Assembly (NCBI RefSeq): GCF_005938225.1
Contig: NZ_VCPC01000001.1
Coordinates: 1-64,000, forward strand
From: Arenibacterium halophilum
GTDB taxonomy: Bacteria; Pseudomonadota; Alphaproteobacteria; Rhodobacterales; Rhodobacteraceae
Length of the DNA: 64,000 nucleotides
Reading direction: 5' to 3'
The translations under genes were made by a program, and so were the position numbers. Positions 42,674-52,056 of the stretch are shown piece after piece. The notes beneath the pieces were generated by a model. That model did not search any database. It was not told the DNA's origin and worked only from the letters and a program-made list of their open reading frames with translations. Every line of letters begins with the position of its first letter. Position 1 is the first letter of the stretch.

Positions 42674-43117
42674 CTAACCGGCAGACCCGTTCCAGCGGGC
42701 CTGCATGGTTTCTGGGGTCACATCCTCGATCCACTGCGCCAGAAACCAGCGGTGGCCCCAAGGGTCCTGTATCTGCGCGGTGCGTTCTCCAAAGAACTGA
42801 TCGGCGGGGCGGCGCAGCACGATGGCGCCCGCCGCTTCGGCGCGGGCACAAGCGACATCGCAATCCGTGACCGACAGGTGCAGCGTCACCGGCGTGCCGC
42901 CAATCGCATCCGGCCCCAAAGCACCGAAATCGGGGTATTCATCAGCGATGTAAATTTCAGCCCCGCCAATGACCAATTCGGCGTGGCCGATGCGCCCGTC
43001 GCCCGGATCGGTCAGGCGAAACAACTCGCGCGCGCCGAACACGTCCTTGTAAAACTGAATGGCTGCTTCCGCACCGCGCACGCACATGTAGGGGGTTACA
43101 GTCTGTTCACGCACCAT
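42674..43117 (-). CDS. VOC (glyoxalase/PhnB-like) family protein
   Basis: A 147-residue vicinal oxygen chelate protein of the PhnB/YdhM sort. N-terminal TPYMCVRGAEAAIQFYKDVF and GARELFRLTDPGDGRIGHAEL are typical, with EIYIADEYPDFG in the first module and FGERTAQIQDPWGHRWFLAQ in the second. A metal-binding His/Glu set is present in part; substrate not predictable. Divergent from a TetR regulator with 53 bases between, so that regulator may control it. Confidence 0.8.
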   Translation of the reverse strand: MVREQTVTPYMCVRGAEAAIQFYKDVFGARELFRLTDPGDGRIGHAELVIGGAEIYIADEYPDFGALGPDAIGGTPVTLHLSVTDCDVACARAEAAGAIVLRRPADQFFGERTAQIQDPWGHRWFLAQWIEDVTPETMQARWNGSAG

Positions 43118-43144
43118 GCTGTATGTCCTTGTTGCAAGGGCTGT

Positions 43145-43170
43145 TTAATTACGTTACGTTTCGTTTCGAA
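43145..43170. promoter_or_regulatory. Possible TetR operator
   Basis: The 53-base gap between the VOC and TetR genes holds ACGTTACGT (a near-palindrome) followed by TTTCGTTTCGAAA with its own dyad (TTCGAA). This is a likely site for the divergent TetR protein. Confidence 0.45.
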
Positions 43171-43767
43171 ATGAGTCAAGCCGCCAAACCCCGCAAACCG
43201 GGCCGCCCGCCATCGGCCGCCGCGCGCAACCGCGCGCTGATCGAAGCACGCCGCATTCTTGACGAGGACGGGATCGGCCGCCTGACGATCGAGGCCGTTG
43301 CCGCCGCCTCGGGCACGGGCAAGCCGACGCTATACCGGCATTGGTCGAACGCGCGCGAACTGGCGATGGAGGCGCTGCTGGCCGATATCGGCACCACCGC
43401 CCTGCCCGACACACGCGACACACCACGCGCCGCGCTGATCCGCCAGCTGGATCGCCTTGTCACGGCTTTCGCCACCCCGCGCGGGCGGCAGATTGCACAG
43501 ATGCTGGCCTCGGCCGATGCCGACAGCGAGTTGTCGCGCGCCTTTCGCAACCGGGTGATCCTTCACAGCCGCGAGGAAGGCCGACAGCTGATCCTGCGGT
43601 TCCTGCACGAGGGCCGCCTGCACGCACCGCCCGACATGGAAACGCTGCTCGACATGATCTATGGCCCGATCTTCTTTCGCCTGCTGGCCGGGCATCAGCC
43701 GCTGGACCGCGCCTTGCCCGGCGCTTTGGTTGCCACGGCGTTTGCGGCACTTGAACGCCCCGCTTAG
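43171..43767 (+). CDS. TetR/AcrR family transcriptional regulator
   Basis: A 198-residue repressor. The N-terminal helix-turn-helix lies at about 20-65: ARRILDEDGIGRLTIEAVAA, SGTGKPTLYRHWSNARELAM with the TLYRHW motif. The C-terminal part is a helical ligand-binding domain with a Leu-rich end (YGPIFFRLLAGHQPL). The VOC gene is divergent and the natural target. ATG 43171; the upstream in-frame ATG (43123) lies in the operator region. Confidence 0.85.
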   Translation: MSQAAKPRKPGRPPSAAARNRALIEARRILDEDGIGRLTIEAVAAASGTGKPTLYRHWSNARELAMEALLADIGTTALPDTRDTPRAALIRQLDRLVTAFATPRGRQIAQMLASADADSELSRAFRNRVILHSREEGRQLILRFLHEGRLHAPPDMETLLDMIYGPIFFRLLAGHQPLDRALPGALVATAFAALERPA

Positions 43768-43835
43768 GCGGCATTTCCTTTGGCCGCGGCGCAGGTTACA
43801 CCATGCCCGACACCGCCCATTCCCGGAGCCCCGCC

Positions 43836-45008
43836 ATGACCGGCCGCACCAACGCCACCTTTGCCCCGCCGATCATTGCCGCGTCGCGCTGGCTGGACGG
43901 GGTGACATTCCCGCCCGAGCGTCCGCTGATCAACGTCAGCCAGGCCGCCCCGGTCGCGCCGCCACCGCGCGCGCTGCGCGAGGCGCTTGCCGAGGTGGTG
44001 CTGACCCACGATGCCGCGCATCTGTATGGCCCCGATCTGGGCCTGCCCGAGTTGCGCGCTGAACTGGCGCAGAAATGGTCGCGCCTTTATGGCGGCACGA
44101 TTGCCGCGCAGGATGTCGCCATCACCGCAGGCTGCAATCAGGCATTTGCCGCCGTGGTGGACGCTCTGACCGTCGAAGGGGACGAGGTGATCCTGCCGAC
44201 GCCGTGGTACTTCAACCACAAGATGTATCTGGACATGTCGGGCGTGCGCGCCCTGCCCCTGTTCACCGGGCCCGACCTGCTGCCCGATCCCGTCCGGGCC
44301 GAGGCGCTGATCACCCCGCGCACCCGCGCCATCGCGCTGGTGTCACCCAACAACCCGGCCGGCGTGGAATACCCGGCCGAGCTGATCGCCGCCTTCATGG
44401 CGCTGGCGCGTAGCCGTGGGATCAAGCTGATCCTTGATGAAACCTATCGCGATTTCGACAGCCGCAGCGGCGCGCCGCATGATCTGTTCACCGATCCCGA
44501 CTGGCGCGATACGCTGATCCACCTGTATTCCTTCTCCAAGGCGTTCCGCCTGACCGGCCACCGCGTCGGTGCGATCATCGCTGATCCTCCGCTTCTGTCC
44601 GAGGTCGAGAAGTTCATCGACAGCGTCACCATCTGCCCCAACCAGCTGGGTCAGCACGCCGCGCTGTGGGGCCTGCGCCACCTTGACGACTGGCTGGCGG
44701 GCGAACGACAGGAAATCCTCACCCGTCGCGCCGCCATCGCGCGCGGCTTTGACAGACTGGCCGCGCAGGGCTGGCAGATGCGCGGCCTTGGCGCCTATTT
44801 CGCCTACGTCCAACATCCGTTTGACGCGCCCGCCGATGAGGTGGCCCAGCGGCTGGTGCGCGAGGCGGGCATCCTGCTGCTGCCTGCCACCATGTTCGTC
44901 CCGCCCGAAGACACCAGCGGCGCGCGCCACCTGCGCATCGCCTTTGCCAATCTGGACAGCGCGGGCATTGAAACGATGGTCAACCGCCTGTCCGGCTTTG
45001 CCATCTGA
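43836..45008 (+). CDS. Pyridoxal-phosphate aminotransferase, class I/II
   Basis: A 390-residue aminotransferase. The PLP Lys is in YSFSKAFRLTGHRVGAIIA (about 237), Asn in SPNNPAGVEYP, Asp/Tyr in LILDETYRDFD, and the Arg near the C-terminus in ARHLRIAFAN. It resembles the aspartate/kynurenine-type group; substrate unknown. ATG 43836 is chosen for GGAG 7 bases upstream over ATG 43803. 97 bases before ppiD on the same strand. Confidence 0.85.
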   Translation: MTGRTNATFAPPIIAASRWLDGVTFPPERPLINVSQAAPVAPPPRALREALAEVVLTHDAAHLYGPDLGLPELRAELAQKWSRLYGGTIAAQDVAITAGCNQAFAAVVDALTVEGDEVILPTPWYFNHKMYLDMSGVRALPLFTGPDLLPDPVRAEALITPRTRAIALVSPNNPAGVEYPAELIAAFMALARSRGIKLILDETYRDFDSRSGAPHDLFTDPDWRDTLIHLYSFSKAFRLTGHRVGAIIADPPLLSEVEKFIDSVTICPNQLGQHAALWGLRHLDDWLAGERQEILTRRAAIARGFDRLAAQGWQMRGLGAYFAYVQHPFDAPADEVAQRLVREAGILLLPATMFVPPEDTSGARHLRIAFANLDSAGIETMVNRLSGFAI

Positions 45009-45105
45009 CCTTGCCCCCCCGGGGTGCGCAGATTAGACAGGTCCAAATTCGACAGGCACGTACCGAGTCCGCCCAACGGGCCCCCACGTGCACAAGGGAG
45101 AGCAC

Positions 45106-46950
45106 ATGGCCGCGCGCGCTAAAAATCTGTCCAGAACCTTTGTCTGGATCATCGTTGGCTTGCTGATCATCGGCCTGGCCGGGTTCGGCGCCACCAATCT
45201 GGGCGGCAACATCCGCACCATTGGCAAAGTGGGCGATCAACCGATCACGATCGACGCATACGCGCGCGAACTTCAGCGCGAAATGCAGGCCTTTGAGGCC
45301 CAGACCGGCCAGGCCATGACGGTGGCCCGCGCCCGCGAGCTGGGACTGGACCGCGCCGTGCTGGCCCGCCTTGTGCAACTGGCCGCACTGGACGATGAGA
45401 CCCAGCGTCTGGGCATTTCGTCGGGCGATGAAAACCTGCAGCGCGAGATCGTGCAGATCCCGGCGTTTCAAGGCATTGATGGCAAATTCGACCGCGAAAC
45501 CTATCGTTTTGCGCTGGATCGCGCGAACATGAAGGAAACCGAGTTCGAGGAAGATCTGCGGGCCGAGAGCGCGCGCACTCTGGTGCAGGCGGCCGTGACC
45601 TCGGGCGTGGTGATGCCCCCGGTGCTGACGAACCTTCTGATCGATTTCGTCGGCGCGCGGCGCAGCTTTACCTATGCCACGCTCAGCCCGGACACGTTGG
45701 AAGAGCCGCTGGCCGAGCCGACCGAAGAAGAGCTGCAAGCCTTCTATGATGAAAACCCCGACATGTTCCGCCTGGCCGAGACGCGCCGTATCACCTATGT
45801 CGCGCTGACGCCCGAGCAGGTGATCGACAGCGTCGAGGTGGACGATGCCGCCATTCAGCGACTGTTCGAAGATCGCGCTGCAGAATACCAGCTGCCCGAC
45901 CGTCGTCTGGTGGAACGGCTGGTCTACGGCAACGAAGAGGCCGCGAGTGAGGCCAAGGCCCAACTGGAAGTCGGCGGCACCACGTTCGAGACGCTGGTCG
46001 CAGACCGTGGTCTTGATCTGGCCGATATCGACATGGGCGATGTAACCACTGCCGATCTGGGCGCCGCGGCAGAGGCCGTCTTTGCCGCCGAAGAAGGCGA
46101 AGTTGTCGGCCCGCTGCAAACAGATCTGGGCCCGGCGCTGTTCCGCATCAACGGCATTCTGGCCGCCCGCGATACGCCCATCGACGATGTGCGCGATGAA
46201 TTACGCGACGAACTGGCCGCCGAACAGGCCCGCCGCCAGATCGAAGCCCGCGCCGAACCGATCGAAGACATGCTCGCCGGGGGTGCCACGCTGGAAGACG
46301 TGGCCAAGGAAACCGAAATGACGCTGGGCCAGTTGGACTGGACCCCGGACAATGGCGAAGGCATTGCCGCCTATGCCGCCTTCGACGACACCGCCGCGCA
46401 GGTCACTGAAAGCGATTTCCCCGAAATCGCGTTCCTGGACGATGGCGGAATCTTTGCCCTGAGGCTGGATGAAATCCTGCCCGAGCGGCCCCAACCTTTT
46501 GATGACGCACGCGAGGCCGTTGCCACAGCCTGGACCGACGCCAAAACCCGCGAGGCGCTGGCCGCGCGCGCTGAAGCCCTGTCAGCAGAGGTGACCGAAG
46601 CGGGCGATTTTGAATCGACCGGCCTGCCCGTGAACGTCGAAAACGGGCTGATGCGGTCTGCCTATATCGACGCGACGCCGCCAAACTTCATGGAGCAGGT
46701 GTTCCAGATGGAGGTGGGCGAGACCCGCGTGATCGAGGGCGAAACCGACGTGTTCCTTGTGCGTCTTGACGCCACTGACGCCCCCGAAGACAGCGACGAC
46801 ATCCGCCGCACCCGCGAGGCCTTGTCGAACCAGATGGACCAAGCACTGGCACAGGCGTTGTTTGCCGCCTTCGCACGCGATGCCCAGCTGCGCGCAGGCG
46901 CACGGATCGACGAACAGGCGCTGAACGCGGTTCTCGCCGGTTTCAACTAA
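45106..46950 (+). CDS. ppiD: Peptidyl-prolyl isomerase D (SurA-like)
   Basis: A 614-residue periplasmic chaperone anchored by one helix (FVWIIVGLLIIGLAGFGATN, about 12-31). An N-terminal SurA-type chaperone domain follows (DQPITIDAYARELQREMQAF, LGLDRAVLARLVQLAALDDE), then a parvulin-like domain (about 260-365, RRLVERLVYGNEEAASEAKA, DIDMGDVTTADLG), then a further long helical part. It helps fold outer-membrane proteins. ATG 45106 follows GGGAG. 10 bases before trpE, so both are one transcript, an arrangement usual in Rhodobacterales. Confidence 0.85.
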   Translation: MAARAKNLSRTFVWIIVGLLIIGLAGFGATNLGGNIRTIGKVGDQPITIDAYARELQREMQAFEAQTGQAMTVARARELGLDRAVLARLVQLAALDDETQRLGISSGDENLQREIVQIPAFQGIDGKFDRETYRFALDRANMKETEFEEDLRAESARTLVQAAVTSGVVMPPVLTNLLIDFVGARRSFTYATLSPDTLEEPLAEPTEEELQAFYDENPDMFRLAETRRITYVALTPEQVIDSVEVDDAAIQRLFEDRAAEYQLPDRRLVERLVYGNEEAASEAKAQLEVGGTTFETLVADRGLDLADIDMGDVTTADLGAAAEAVFAAEEGEVVGPLQTDLGPALFRINGILAARDTPIDDVRDELRDELAAEQARRQIEARAEPIEDMLAGGATLEDVAKETEMTLGQLDWTPDNGEGIAAYAAFDDTAAQVTESDFPEIAFLDDGGIFALRLDEILPERPQPFDDAREAVATAWTDAKTREALAARAEALSAEVTEAGDFESTGLPVNVENGLMRSAYIDATPPNFMEQVFQMEVGETRVIEGETDVFLVRLDATDAPEDSDDIRRTREALSNQMDQALAQALFAAFARDAQLRAGARIDEQALNAVLAGFN

Positions 46951-46960
46951 GAGACAGACC

Positions 46961-48472
46961 ATGGCCCTGACACCGGATTTCGACAGCTTCGCCCGTGCTT
47001 ATTCAGCGGGCGAAAACCAGGTGGTCTATACCCGGCTTGCGGCCGATCTGGATACGCCGGTGTCGCTGATGCTGAAGCTGGCCGGCAACCAGACCGATGC
47101 CTTCATGCTGGAATCAGTCACCGGCGGCGAGGTGCGCGGGCGCTACTCGATCATCGGCATGAAGCCCGATCTAATCTGGCGCTGCCGGGGCACCACGTCA
47201 GAGGTCAACCGGCAGGCGCGGTTCGATCCTGAGGCCTTCACCGCGATGGAGGGCAACCCGCTGGACGCGCTGCGCGCTCTGATCTCTGAGAGCCGGATCG
47301 ACCTGCCAGACGACCTGCCGCAGGCCTCGGCCGGGCTGTTCGGCTATCTGGGCTATGACATGGTGCGCCTTGTCGAACACCTGCCCCACATCAACCCCGA
47401 CCCGATCGGCGCGCCCGATGCGATGATGCTGCGCCCCTCGGTCGTGGCGGTGCTGGACGGGGTGAAGGGCGAGGTCACCGTGGTCTCGCCCGTCTGGGTC
47501 AGCGAGGCGCAATCGGCACGCGCCGCCTATGCGCAGGCCGCTGAGCGCGTGATGGACGCGGTGCGCGATCTGGAACGCGCCATGCCCGGCGACAGCCGCG
47601 ATCTGGGCGACGAGGAAGACATGGCGCCGCCCAGCTCGAACTTCACGCCCGAGGGCTATCGCGCCGCCGTGGACACCGCCAAGGAATACATCCGCGCCGG
47701 TGACATCTTTCAGGTGGTGCCCTCGCAACGCTGGACGCAGGAGTTCCGGCATCCGCCGTTCTCGCTCTACCGCTCACTGCGGCGGACGAACCCGTCGCCC
47801 TTCATGTTCTATTTCGATTTCGGCGGCTTCCAGGTGATCGGCGCCAGCCCCGAGATCCTCGTGCGCGTCTTCGGGCGCGAGGTGACGATCCGCCCCATCG
47901 CCGGCACCCGCCCCCGAGGTGCCACGCCGGAACAGGATCGCGCGCTCGAGGCCGAGCTGCTGGCCGATGCCAAGGAACGCGCCGAACACTTGATGCTGCT
48001 GGATCTGGGCCGCAATGACACCGGCCGCGTCTCGAAGATTGGCACCGTGCGCCCGACCGAACAGTTCATCATCGAACGCTACAGCCATGTGATGCATATC
48101 GTGTCGAACGTGGTGGGAGAGCTGGACGACGGCAAAGACGCGCTGGATGCCTTCTTTGCCGGGATGCCCGCAGGCACCGTCAGCGGCGCGCCCAAGGTCC
48201 GCGCGATGGAGATCATCGACGAGCTGGAACCCGAGAAACGCGGGCTTTACGGCGGCGGTGTTGGCTATTTCAGCGCGGGCGGCGATATGGACATGTGCAT
48301 CGCCCTGCGCTCTGCCATCACGCAGAACGGCAAGCTGTATATCCAGGCCGGGGGTGGCGTGGTCTATGACAGCGACCCCGAGGCCGAATATCAGGAAACC
48401 GTGCATAAATCGAACGCGATCCGCCGCGCCGCGGCCGATGCCGCCCGGTTCCGCACCGGCGGCAACCGCTAG
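46961..48472 (+). CDS. trpE: Anthranilate synthase component I
   Basis: A 503-residue enzyme that turns chorismate and ammonia into anthranilate, the first step of tryptophan synthesis. DAFMLESVTGGEVRGRYSI (about 47-66) carries the LES feedback motif. Catalytic parts: FFAGMPAGTVSGAPKVRAME, PIAGTRPRGATPEQDRALE, HLMLLDLGRNDTGRVSKIG and YIQAGGGVVYDSDPE. Follows ppiD by 10 bases; trpG and the rest are 3 kb further on, so the pathway is split. A hairpin follows the stop at 48485-48517. Confidence 0.95.
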   Translation: MALTPDFDSFARAYSAGENQVVYTRLAADLDTPVSLMLKLAGNQTDAFMLESVTGGEVRGRYSIIGMKPDLIWRCRGTTSEVNRQARFDPEAFTAMEGNPLDALRALISESRIDLPDDLPQASAGLFGYLGYDMVRLVEHLPHINPDPIGAPDAMMLRPSVVAVLDGVKGEVTVVSPVWVSEAQSARAAYAQAAERVMDAVRDLERAMPGDSRDLGDEEDMAPPSSNFTPEGYRAAVDTAKEYIRAGDIFQVVPSQRWTQEFRHPPFSLYRSLRRTNPSPFMFYFDFGGFQVIGASPEILVRVFGREVTIRPIAGTRPRGATPEQDRALEAELLADAKERAEHLMLLDLGRNDTGRVSKIGTVRPTEQFIIERYSHVMHIVSNVVGELDDGKDALDAFFAGMPAGTVSGAPKVRAMEIIDELEPEKRGLYGGGVGYFSAGGDMDMCIALRSAITQNGKLYIQAGGGVVYDSDPEAEYQETVHKSNAIRRAAADAARFRTGGNR

Positions 48473-48484
48473 CGCGCGCGAAAC

Positions 48485-48517
48485 CCTGCGCAAGGCCCAA
48501 AGACAGGCTTGCGCAGG
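48485..48517 (+). terminator. Hairpin downstream of trpE
   Basis: Arms CCTGCGCAAG(G)CC and GGCTTGCGCAGG pair around a 9-base loop. No T tract follows, so it may be a Rho-dependent or weak terminator, or protect the mRNA end. Confidence 0.4.
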
Positions 48518-48544
48518 AGCCGGTCCCGCCGCCAAGGTGTGGCT

Positions 48545-49330
48545 ATGCGCCTTGCCCTTTTCTCCGCCCTCGCCCTTGCTGCCCTGACCGCCTGTGGATC
48601 GCGGGCGCCCACGCCCCACCCACCCGTGGTCGACGCCGCCGGTCACATCGTGGAAGCTCCGGTTTTCGACGATTCCAAACCCCACGAATGGACCGGGCGC
48701 ACGCCCCAGCATTATGTCATCCACGGCATCGACGTGGCCCGCTACCAGGGCGATATCGACTGGCGCAGCGTGCGCGCCTCGGGCGTGCAATTCGCCTATA
48801 TCAAGGCGACCGAAGGCGGCGACCATCTGGACCCGATGTATCGCGCCCATCGCACGGGCGCGCGGCAGGCCGGAATTCGAAACGGTGCGTATCATTATTT
48901 CTACTTCTGCCGCCCGGCAGAGGAACAAGCCCGCTGGTTCATCCGTAATGTCCCACGCGATGCCAGCTCCTTGCCGCATGTGCTGGACATGGAATGGAAC
49001 CACCGCTCGCCCACCTGCCGCCGCCGCCCCGATGGCGCCGAAGTCCGTCGCGAGGCGCGCACCTTCCTGAATATCCTTGAACGTCACTATGGAAAGCGCC
49101 CGGTGATCTACACCACGCCGGATTTCTTCAAGGACACCGGGATCGGACGGCTGGGCGGCACCGAATTCTGGCTGCGCTCGGTCGCAGGCCACCCCGGGCA
49201 GGTCTATCCCGGCGCAGGATGGACGTTCTGGCAATACACAGGCACTGGTATCGTTCCGGGCGTGCGCGGCAATACCGATTTGAACGTGTTTCGAGGCAGC
49301 CAGGACGCCTGGCGCAACTGGGGGCTCTGA
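48545..49330 (+). CDS. GH25 lysozyme-like lipoprotein
   Basis: A 261-residue protein with a lipoprotein signal (MRLALFSALALAALTAC, Cys 17). The GH25 muramidase barrel shows HGIDVARYQGDIDWRSV (first Asp), FAYIKATEGGDHLDPMY, HYFYFCRPAEEQARWF and LPHVLDMEWNH (Asp-x-Glu, the catalytic pair). C-terminal WTFWQYTGTGIVPGV is also standard. GH25 enzymes cut the glycan chain of peptidoglycan; here it is probably anchored and acts in wall turnover. Not phage-linked. ATG 48545. Confidence 0.85.
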   Translation: MRLALFSALALAALTACGSRAPTPHPPVVDAAGHIVEAPVFDDSKPHEWTGRTPQHYVIHGIDVARYQGDIDWRSVRASGVQFAYIKATEGGDHLDPMYRAHRTGARQAGIRNGAYHYFYFCRPAEEQARWFIRNVPRDASSLPHVLDMEWNHRSPTCRRRPDGAEVRREARTFLNILERHYGKRPVIYTTPDFFKDTGIGRLGGTEFWLRSVAGHPGQVYPGAGWTFWQYTGTGIVPGVRGNTDLNVFRGSQDAWRNWGL

Positions 49331-49343
49331 GGCAGGGGTTGAA

Positions 49344-49440
49344 GGGGGCTCTGCCCCCGTCCCTGCGGGACTCCCCCGAGATATTTGAGGCCCAAAGAAC
49401 GCAATGTGACCCCAAGCTTCTTTGGGCTTGAAATATCCCC
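49344..49440. repeat. Bidirectional terminator and intergenic repeat, GATATTTGAG type
   Basis: Between convergent genes: a perfect hairpin GGGGGCTCTGCCCCC (49344-49358), a second small dyad (GTCCCTGCGGGAC), then GAGATATTTGAGGCCCAAAG, and its inverted copy at 49418-49436 (17 of 19 bases pair with 49381-49399). A symmetric structure that could stop transcription from both sides. Confidence 0.65.
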
Positions 49441-49475
49441 GCCGGAGGCATCCCGCGAAGCGCGATCCGCGCGGA

Positions 49476-51275
49476 TCAGCGCGTGTCGTCCACGGCTTTC
49501 GCAAGCACAGCCGAGACCGGAGCAAGCGCGACACGGTTGGCGCGATCCTGCAAGCCCCAGAGGAGAAGAGCCGAGATGGTATCCGGCCGCACCCGGCCAA
49601 GCATGATCACGCCGCCTTCCTGCCGCGCACGGAATGCAGCCTGATCCAGAAAGCGGCGCATGACAGTCGGTGTCTGGCCTGCGCCATCGAAGTCACGGAA
49701 CACAGGCAGCGCCGGGACCCCGTTGCGCAAGGCAAGTTTCTGAGCCGTGTTCAACCCGTTGCCCTGTGTAATCAAGCCACGACCGGTTGCCTGCGCATAG
49801 GCGCTGACCTGATCGGATTGAGCGCGGTTGCCTTGGAAGCCACTTGTCGTTCCTTCCAGCAGGGCGACTGTATCCGGCAGCGCAGTCAAGCTGGCCGAGA
49901 GCGCAACTTCGACATCCTGCGCGGTGGCGGCCTGCGGCAAATCCACCAGTGCCACGACCTCGAATCCATTCGCGCGGTGGCGCGCCATGCGCGCGGCAGC
50001 ATCCGGGTCAAGCGGATCAACCGCAAAGGTCAGCGGATAGGGAAACTCGCGCAGGGCCTCTATTCCAATGGCGCGCGGATCGTCGATCAGGACAATGCTC
50101 ATCAGGGGCTTGTCCTCGGGATTATCGAAGGGCGCCGCAAAACGTGCAATCGCGGGCGCATCCGCCGCTGGAGCCTCGGGCGGCTCGACCGTGGGTGTCG
50201 CGGCAGGTGCCTCTGTGCGGTCGGTCAGCGGGATCACCGGTTGACCGATGCGCGGGACCAGCGCTGTGTCTGGCGCCCCCGCCTGAGGCAGTGTTGCGGT
50301 CCGGGGGGCGGACCCGTCATCCGGCTGATCGCTCTCCGATGCTGGTTCAATGACAGGCAGAGAGCTGTTTCTTGTCGCAACGTCGGACTGTTCCGCCGGG
50401 GCCGGGTTTGTTGCAGCCTCCGGCGCCTCTGATGCCTCTGGTACCGGGTCGGGCTTGGCCTCGGACACAGCCGGGTCGCGCGGCGGCGCGACCGATGCAC
50501 GCGCAACCTCTGGCTGCGCATCCGACTCGGCCGGGAGAACGGGGGGCTCGACGGCGAACGTATGTCTGGCGGGCGCGCGGGTGGTCTCGATCTGCGGTGC
50601 GGTACCTTCCTGCTTGGAGGTTTGGGCCGCGATGGGCGGTACGGCATCGGCAGGCTTCGACGCGGGAGTGAGCGAAACCGCCGGCGCCGCATCCATGCTT
50701 GGTTCAGGCATCACAACCGGATCAGTGGGTAGAACAGGCATCTCCTGATCCGGGCCTTGTGCCACATCGCTCTCTGGTTGCGGTTGCGGGACCGGTTGAG
50801 GGGCACGGCCGACCCCGGGCGCCTCTGGAACCGTCGCTGTCTCGACTTCGGGCGCTTGGGTCTGGTTACCGGGAGAGGCCACCGCTGACGGATCTGCGAT
50901 GTTTGGCGGACTGTCACTGGGGTTTCCAATATCGGGCGCGCCCGATACGCCCGGCCCTGCAATCGGCTGTTCCGGTGCCACGGCAACTTCGGGCTTGCCC
51001 GCGCTGCTGGTGGGATCCCCGGCCGGGCCGGCGACATCCGCCGTTCCGTCGCTGTCGGCCGTGCGGGGCACGCTGGGCGGCGTATCGACGAGGTCTGCGT
51101 CGTTGCCCGGCGCAGGCACCTCCGCGGCTGGCGCTTCGGGGCGCGTCATCGCGGGCGCGGATATTTCGCTGGCCACATCTGGCCGGGGCGCAAGCGGCGC
51201 AATCAGCGACACCGTGGCCACCAGCAGCCCCATCGCCACACCGCCCCAGATTAGCCCGCTGATAAATCCGCGCAT
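49476..51275 (-). CDS. Divergent polysaccharide deacetylase family protein
   Basis: A 599-residue membrane-anchored protein. One N-terminal helix (FISGLIWGGVAMGLLVATVS) is followed by about 350 residues of Pro/Ala/Glu/Ser linker with no fixed structure, then the divergent polysaccharide deacetylase (DUF610-type) domain at about 370-595: LMSIVLIDDPRAIGIEALREF, PYPLTFAVDPLDPDAA, GFEVVALVDLPQ, GVPALPVFRDFDGAGQT. The related domain lies in periplasmic proteins of unknown substrate, encoded near wall genes. Here it faces the GH25 gene. ATG 51275 with AGG-rich upstream; ATG 51293 also possible. Confidence 0.8.
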   Translation of the reverse strand: MRGFISGLIWGGVAMGLLVATVSLIAPLAPRPDVASEISAPAMTRPEAPAAEVPAPGNDADLVDTPPSVPRTADSDGTADVAGPAGDPTSSAGKPEVAVAPEQPIAGPGVSGAPDIGNPSDSPPNIADPSAVASPGNQTQAPEVETATVPEAPGVGRAPQPVPQPQPESDVAQGPDQEMPVLPTDPVVMPEPSMDAAPAVSLTPASKPADAVPPIAAQTSKQEGTAPQIETTRAPARHTFAVEPPVLPAESDAQPEVARASVAPPRDPAVSEAKPDPVPEASEAPEAATNPAPAEQSDVATRNSSLPVIEPASESDQPDDGSAPRTATLPQAGAPDTALVPRIGQPVIPLTDRTEAPAATPTVEPPEAPAADAPAIARFAAPFDNPEDKPLMSIVLIDDPRAIGIEALREFPYPLTFAVDPLDPDAAARMARHRANGFEVVALVDLPQAATAQDVEVALSASLTALPDTVALLEGTTSGFQGNRAQSDQVSAYAQATGRGLITQGNGLNTAQKLALRNGVPALPVFRDFDGAGQTPTVMRRFLDQAAFRARQEGGVIMLGRVRPDTISALLLWGLQDRANRVALAPVSAVLAKAVDDTR

Positions 51276-51474
51276 CTGCCTGCCCTGCCTCATCCCGCAC
51301 TCACCGGCACCGGAGCTTTGGCCAAGACCCGCCCCTGCTTTGGTACCCGGGGCGACGCGCGGCCAAGCTGCAAACGTGCGCCCTTGACGCCCGCGCCCAT
51401 CCCTGAACATGTTGTCGCGAATATCATACCGTCAAAGGCTTGCGCGCCTCCAGCCCATAAAGACCGAATGCCCC

Positions 51475-52056
51475 ATGCTGCTGCTGATCGACAACTATGA
51501 CAGTTTTACATACAACCTTGTCCACTATCTGGGCGAGCTTGGTGCCGAGGTCGTGGTGCGCCGTAACGATGCGCTGAGCGTGGACGACGCGATGGCGATG
51601 AACCCAGCGGCCATTCTGCTGTCGCCAGGCCCCTGCGACCCGGATCGCGCCGGTATCTGCCTTGGGTTGACGCAAGCCGCGGCGCAGTCGGGCACCCCTT
51701 TGCTGGGCGTATGTCTAGGCCATCAGACCATCGGTCAGGCCTTTGGCGGGCGCGTCGTGCGCGCAGGCGAGATCGTGCATGGCAAGATGGGCGCCATCCG
51801 ACACGACGGTGGCGGCGTCTTCGCAGGGCTGCCCAGCCCCTTCGCCGCCACGCGCTATCATTCGCTGGTGGTGGACCGCGAAAGCCTGCCCGACGCGCTG
51901 GAGATCACCGCAGCGCTGGAGGATGGCACCATCATGGGCCTGTCGCATCGAACGTTGCCGATTCATGGCGTACAGTTCCACCCCGAGTCGATCGCCTCGG
52001 AACATGGGCACGCGCTGCTTGGCAATTTCCTGAAGCTGATGAAAGTCCCGGCATGA
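51475..52056 (+). CDS. trpG: Anthranilate synthase component II (glutamine amidotransferase)
   Basis: A 193-residue class I amidotransferase that gives ammonia to TrpE. Cys nucleophile in [17 protein letters not shown] (about 79), His and Glu in [16 protein letters not shown] (about 170). [19 protein letters not shown] is the N-terminal signature. ATG 51475. First gene of the trpG-trpD-ung-trpC-moaC-moeA string; trpD starts within its stop codon (ATGA). Confidence 0.95.
   Translation: MLLLIDNYDSFTYNLVHYLGELGAEVVVRRNDALSVDDAMAMNPAAILLSPGPCDPDRAGICLGLTQAAAQSGTPLLGVCLGHQTIGQAFGGRVVRAGEIVHGKMGAIRHDGGGVFAGLPSPFAATRYHSLVVDRESLPDALEITAALEDGTIMGLSHRTLPIHGVQFHPESIASEHGHALLGNFLKLMKVPA

Noticed and set aside
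47774-49600. A 608-codon minus-strand frame across trpE and the GH25 gene
   Set aside because: It crosses two well supported genes on the other strand and has no recognisable domain.
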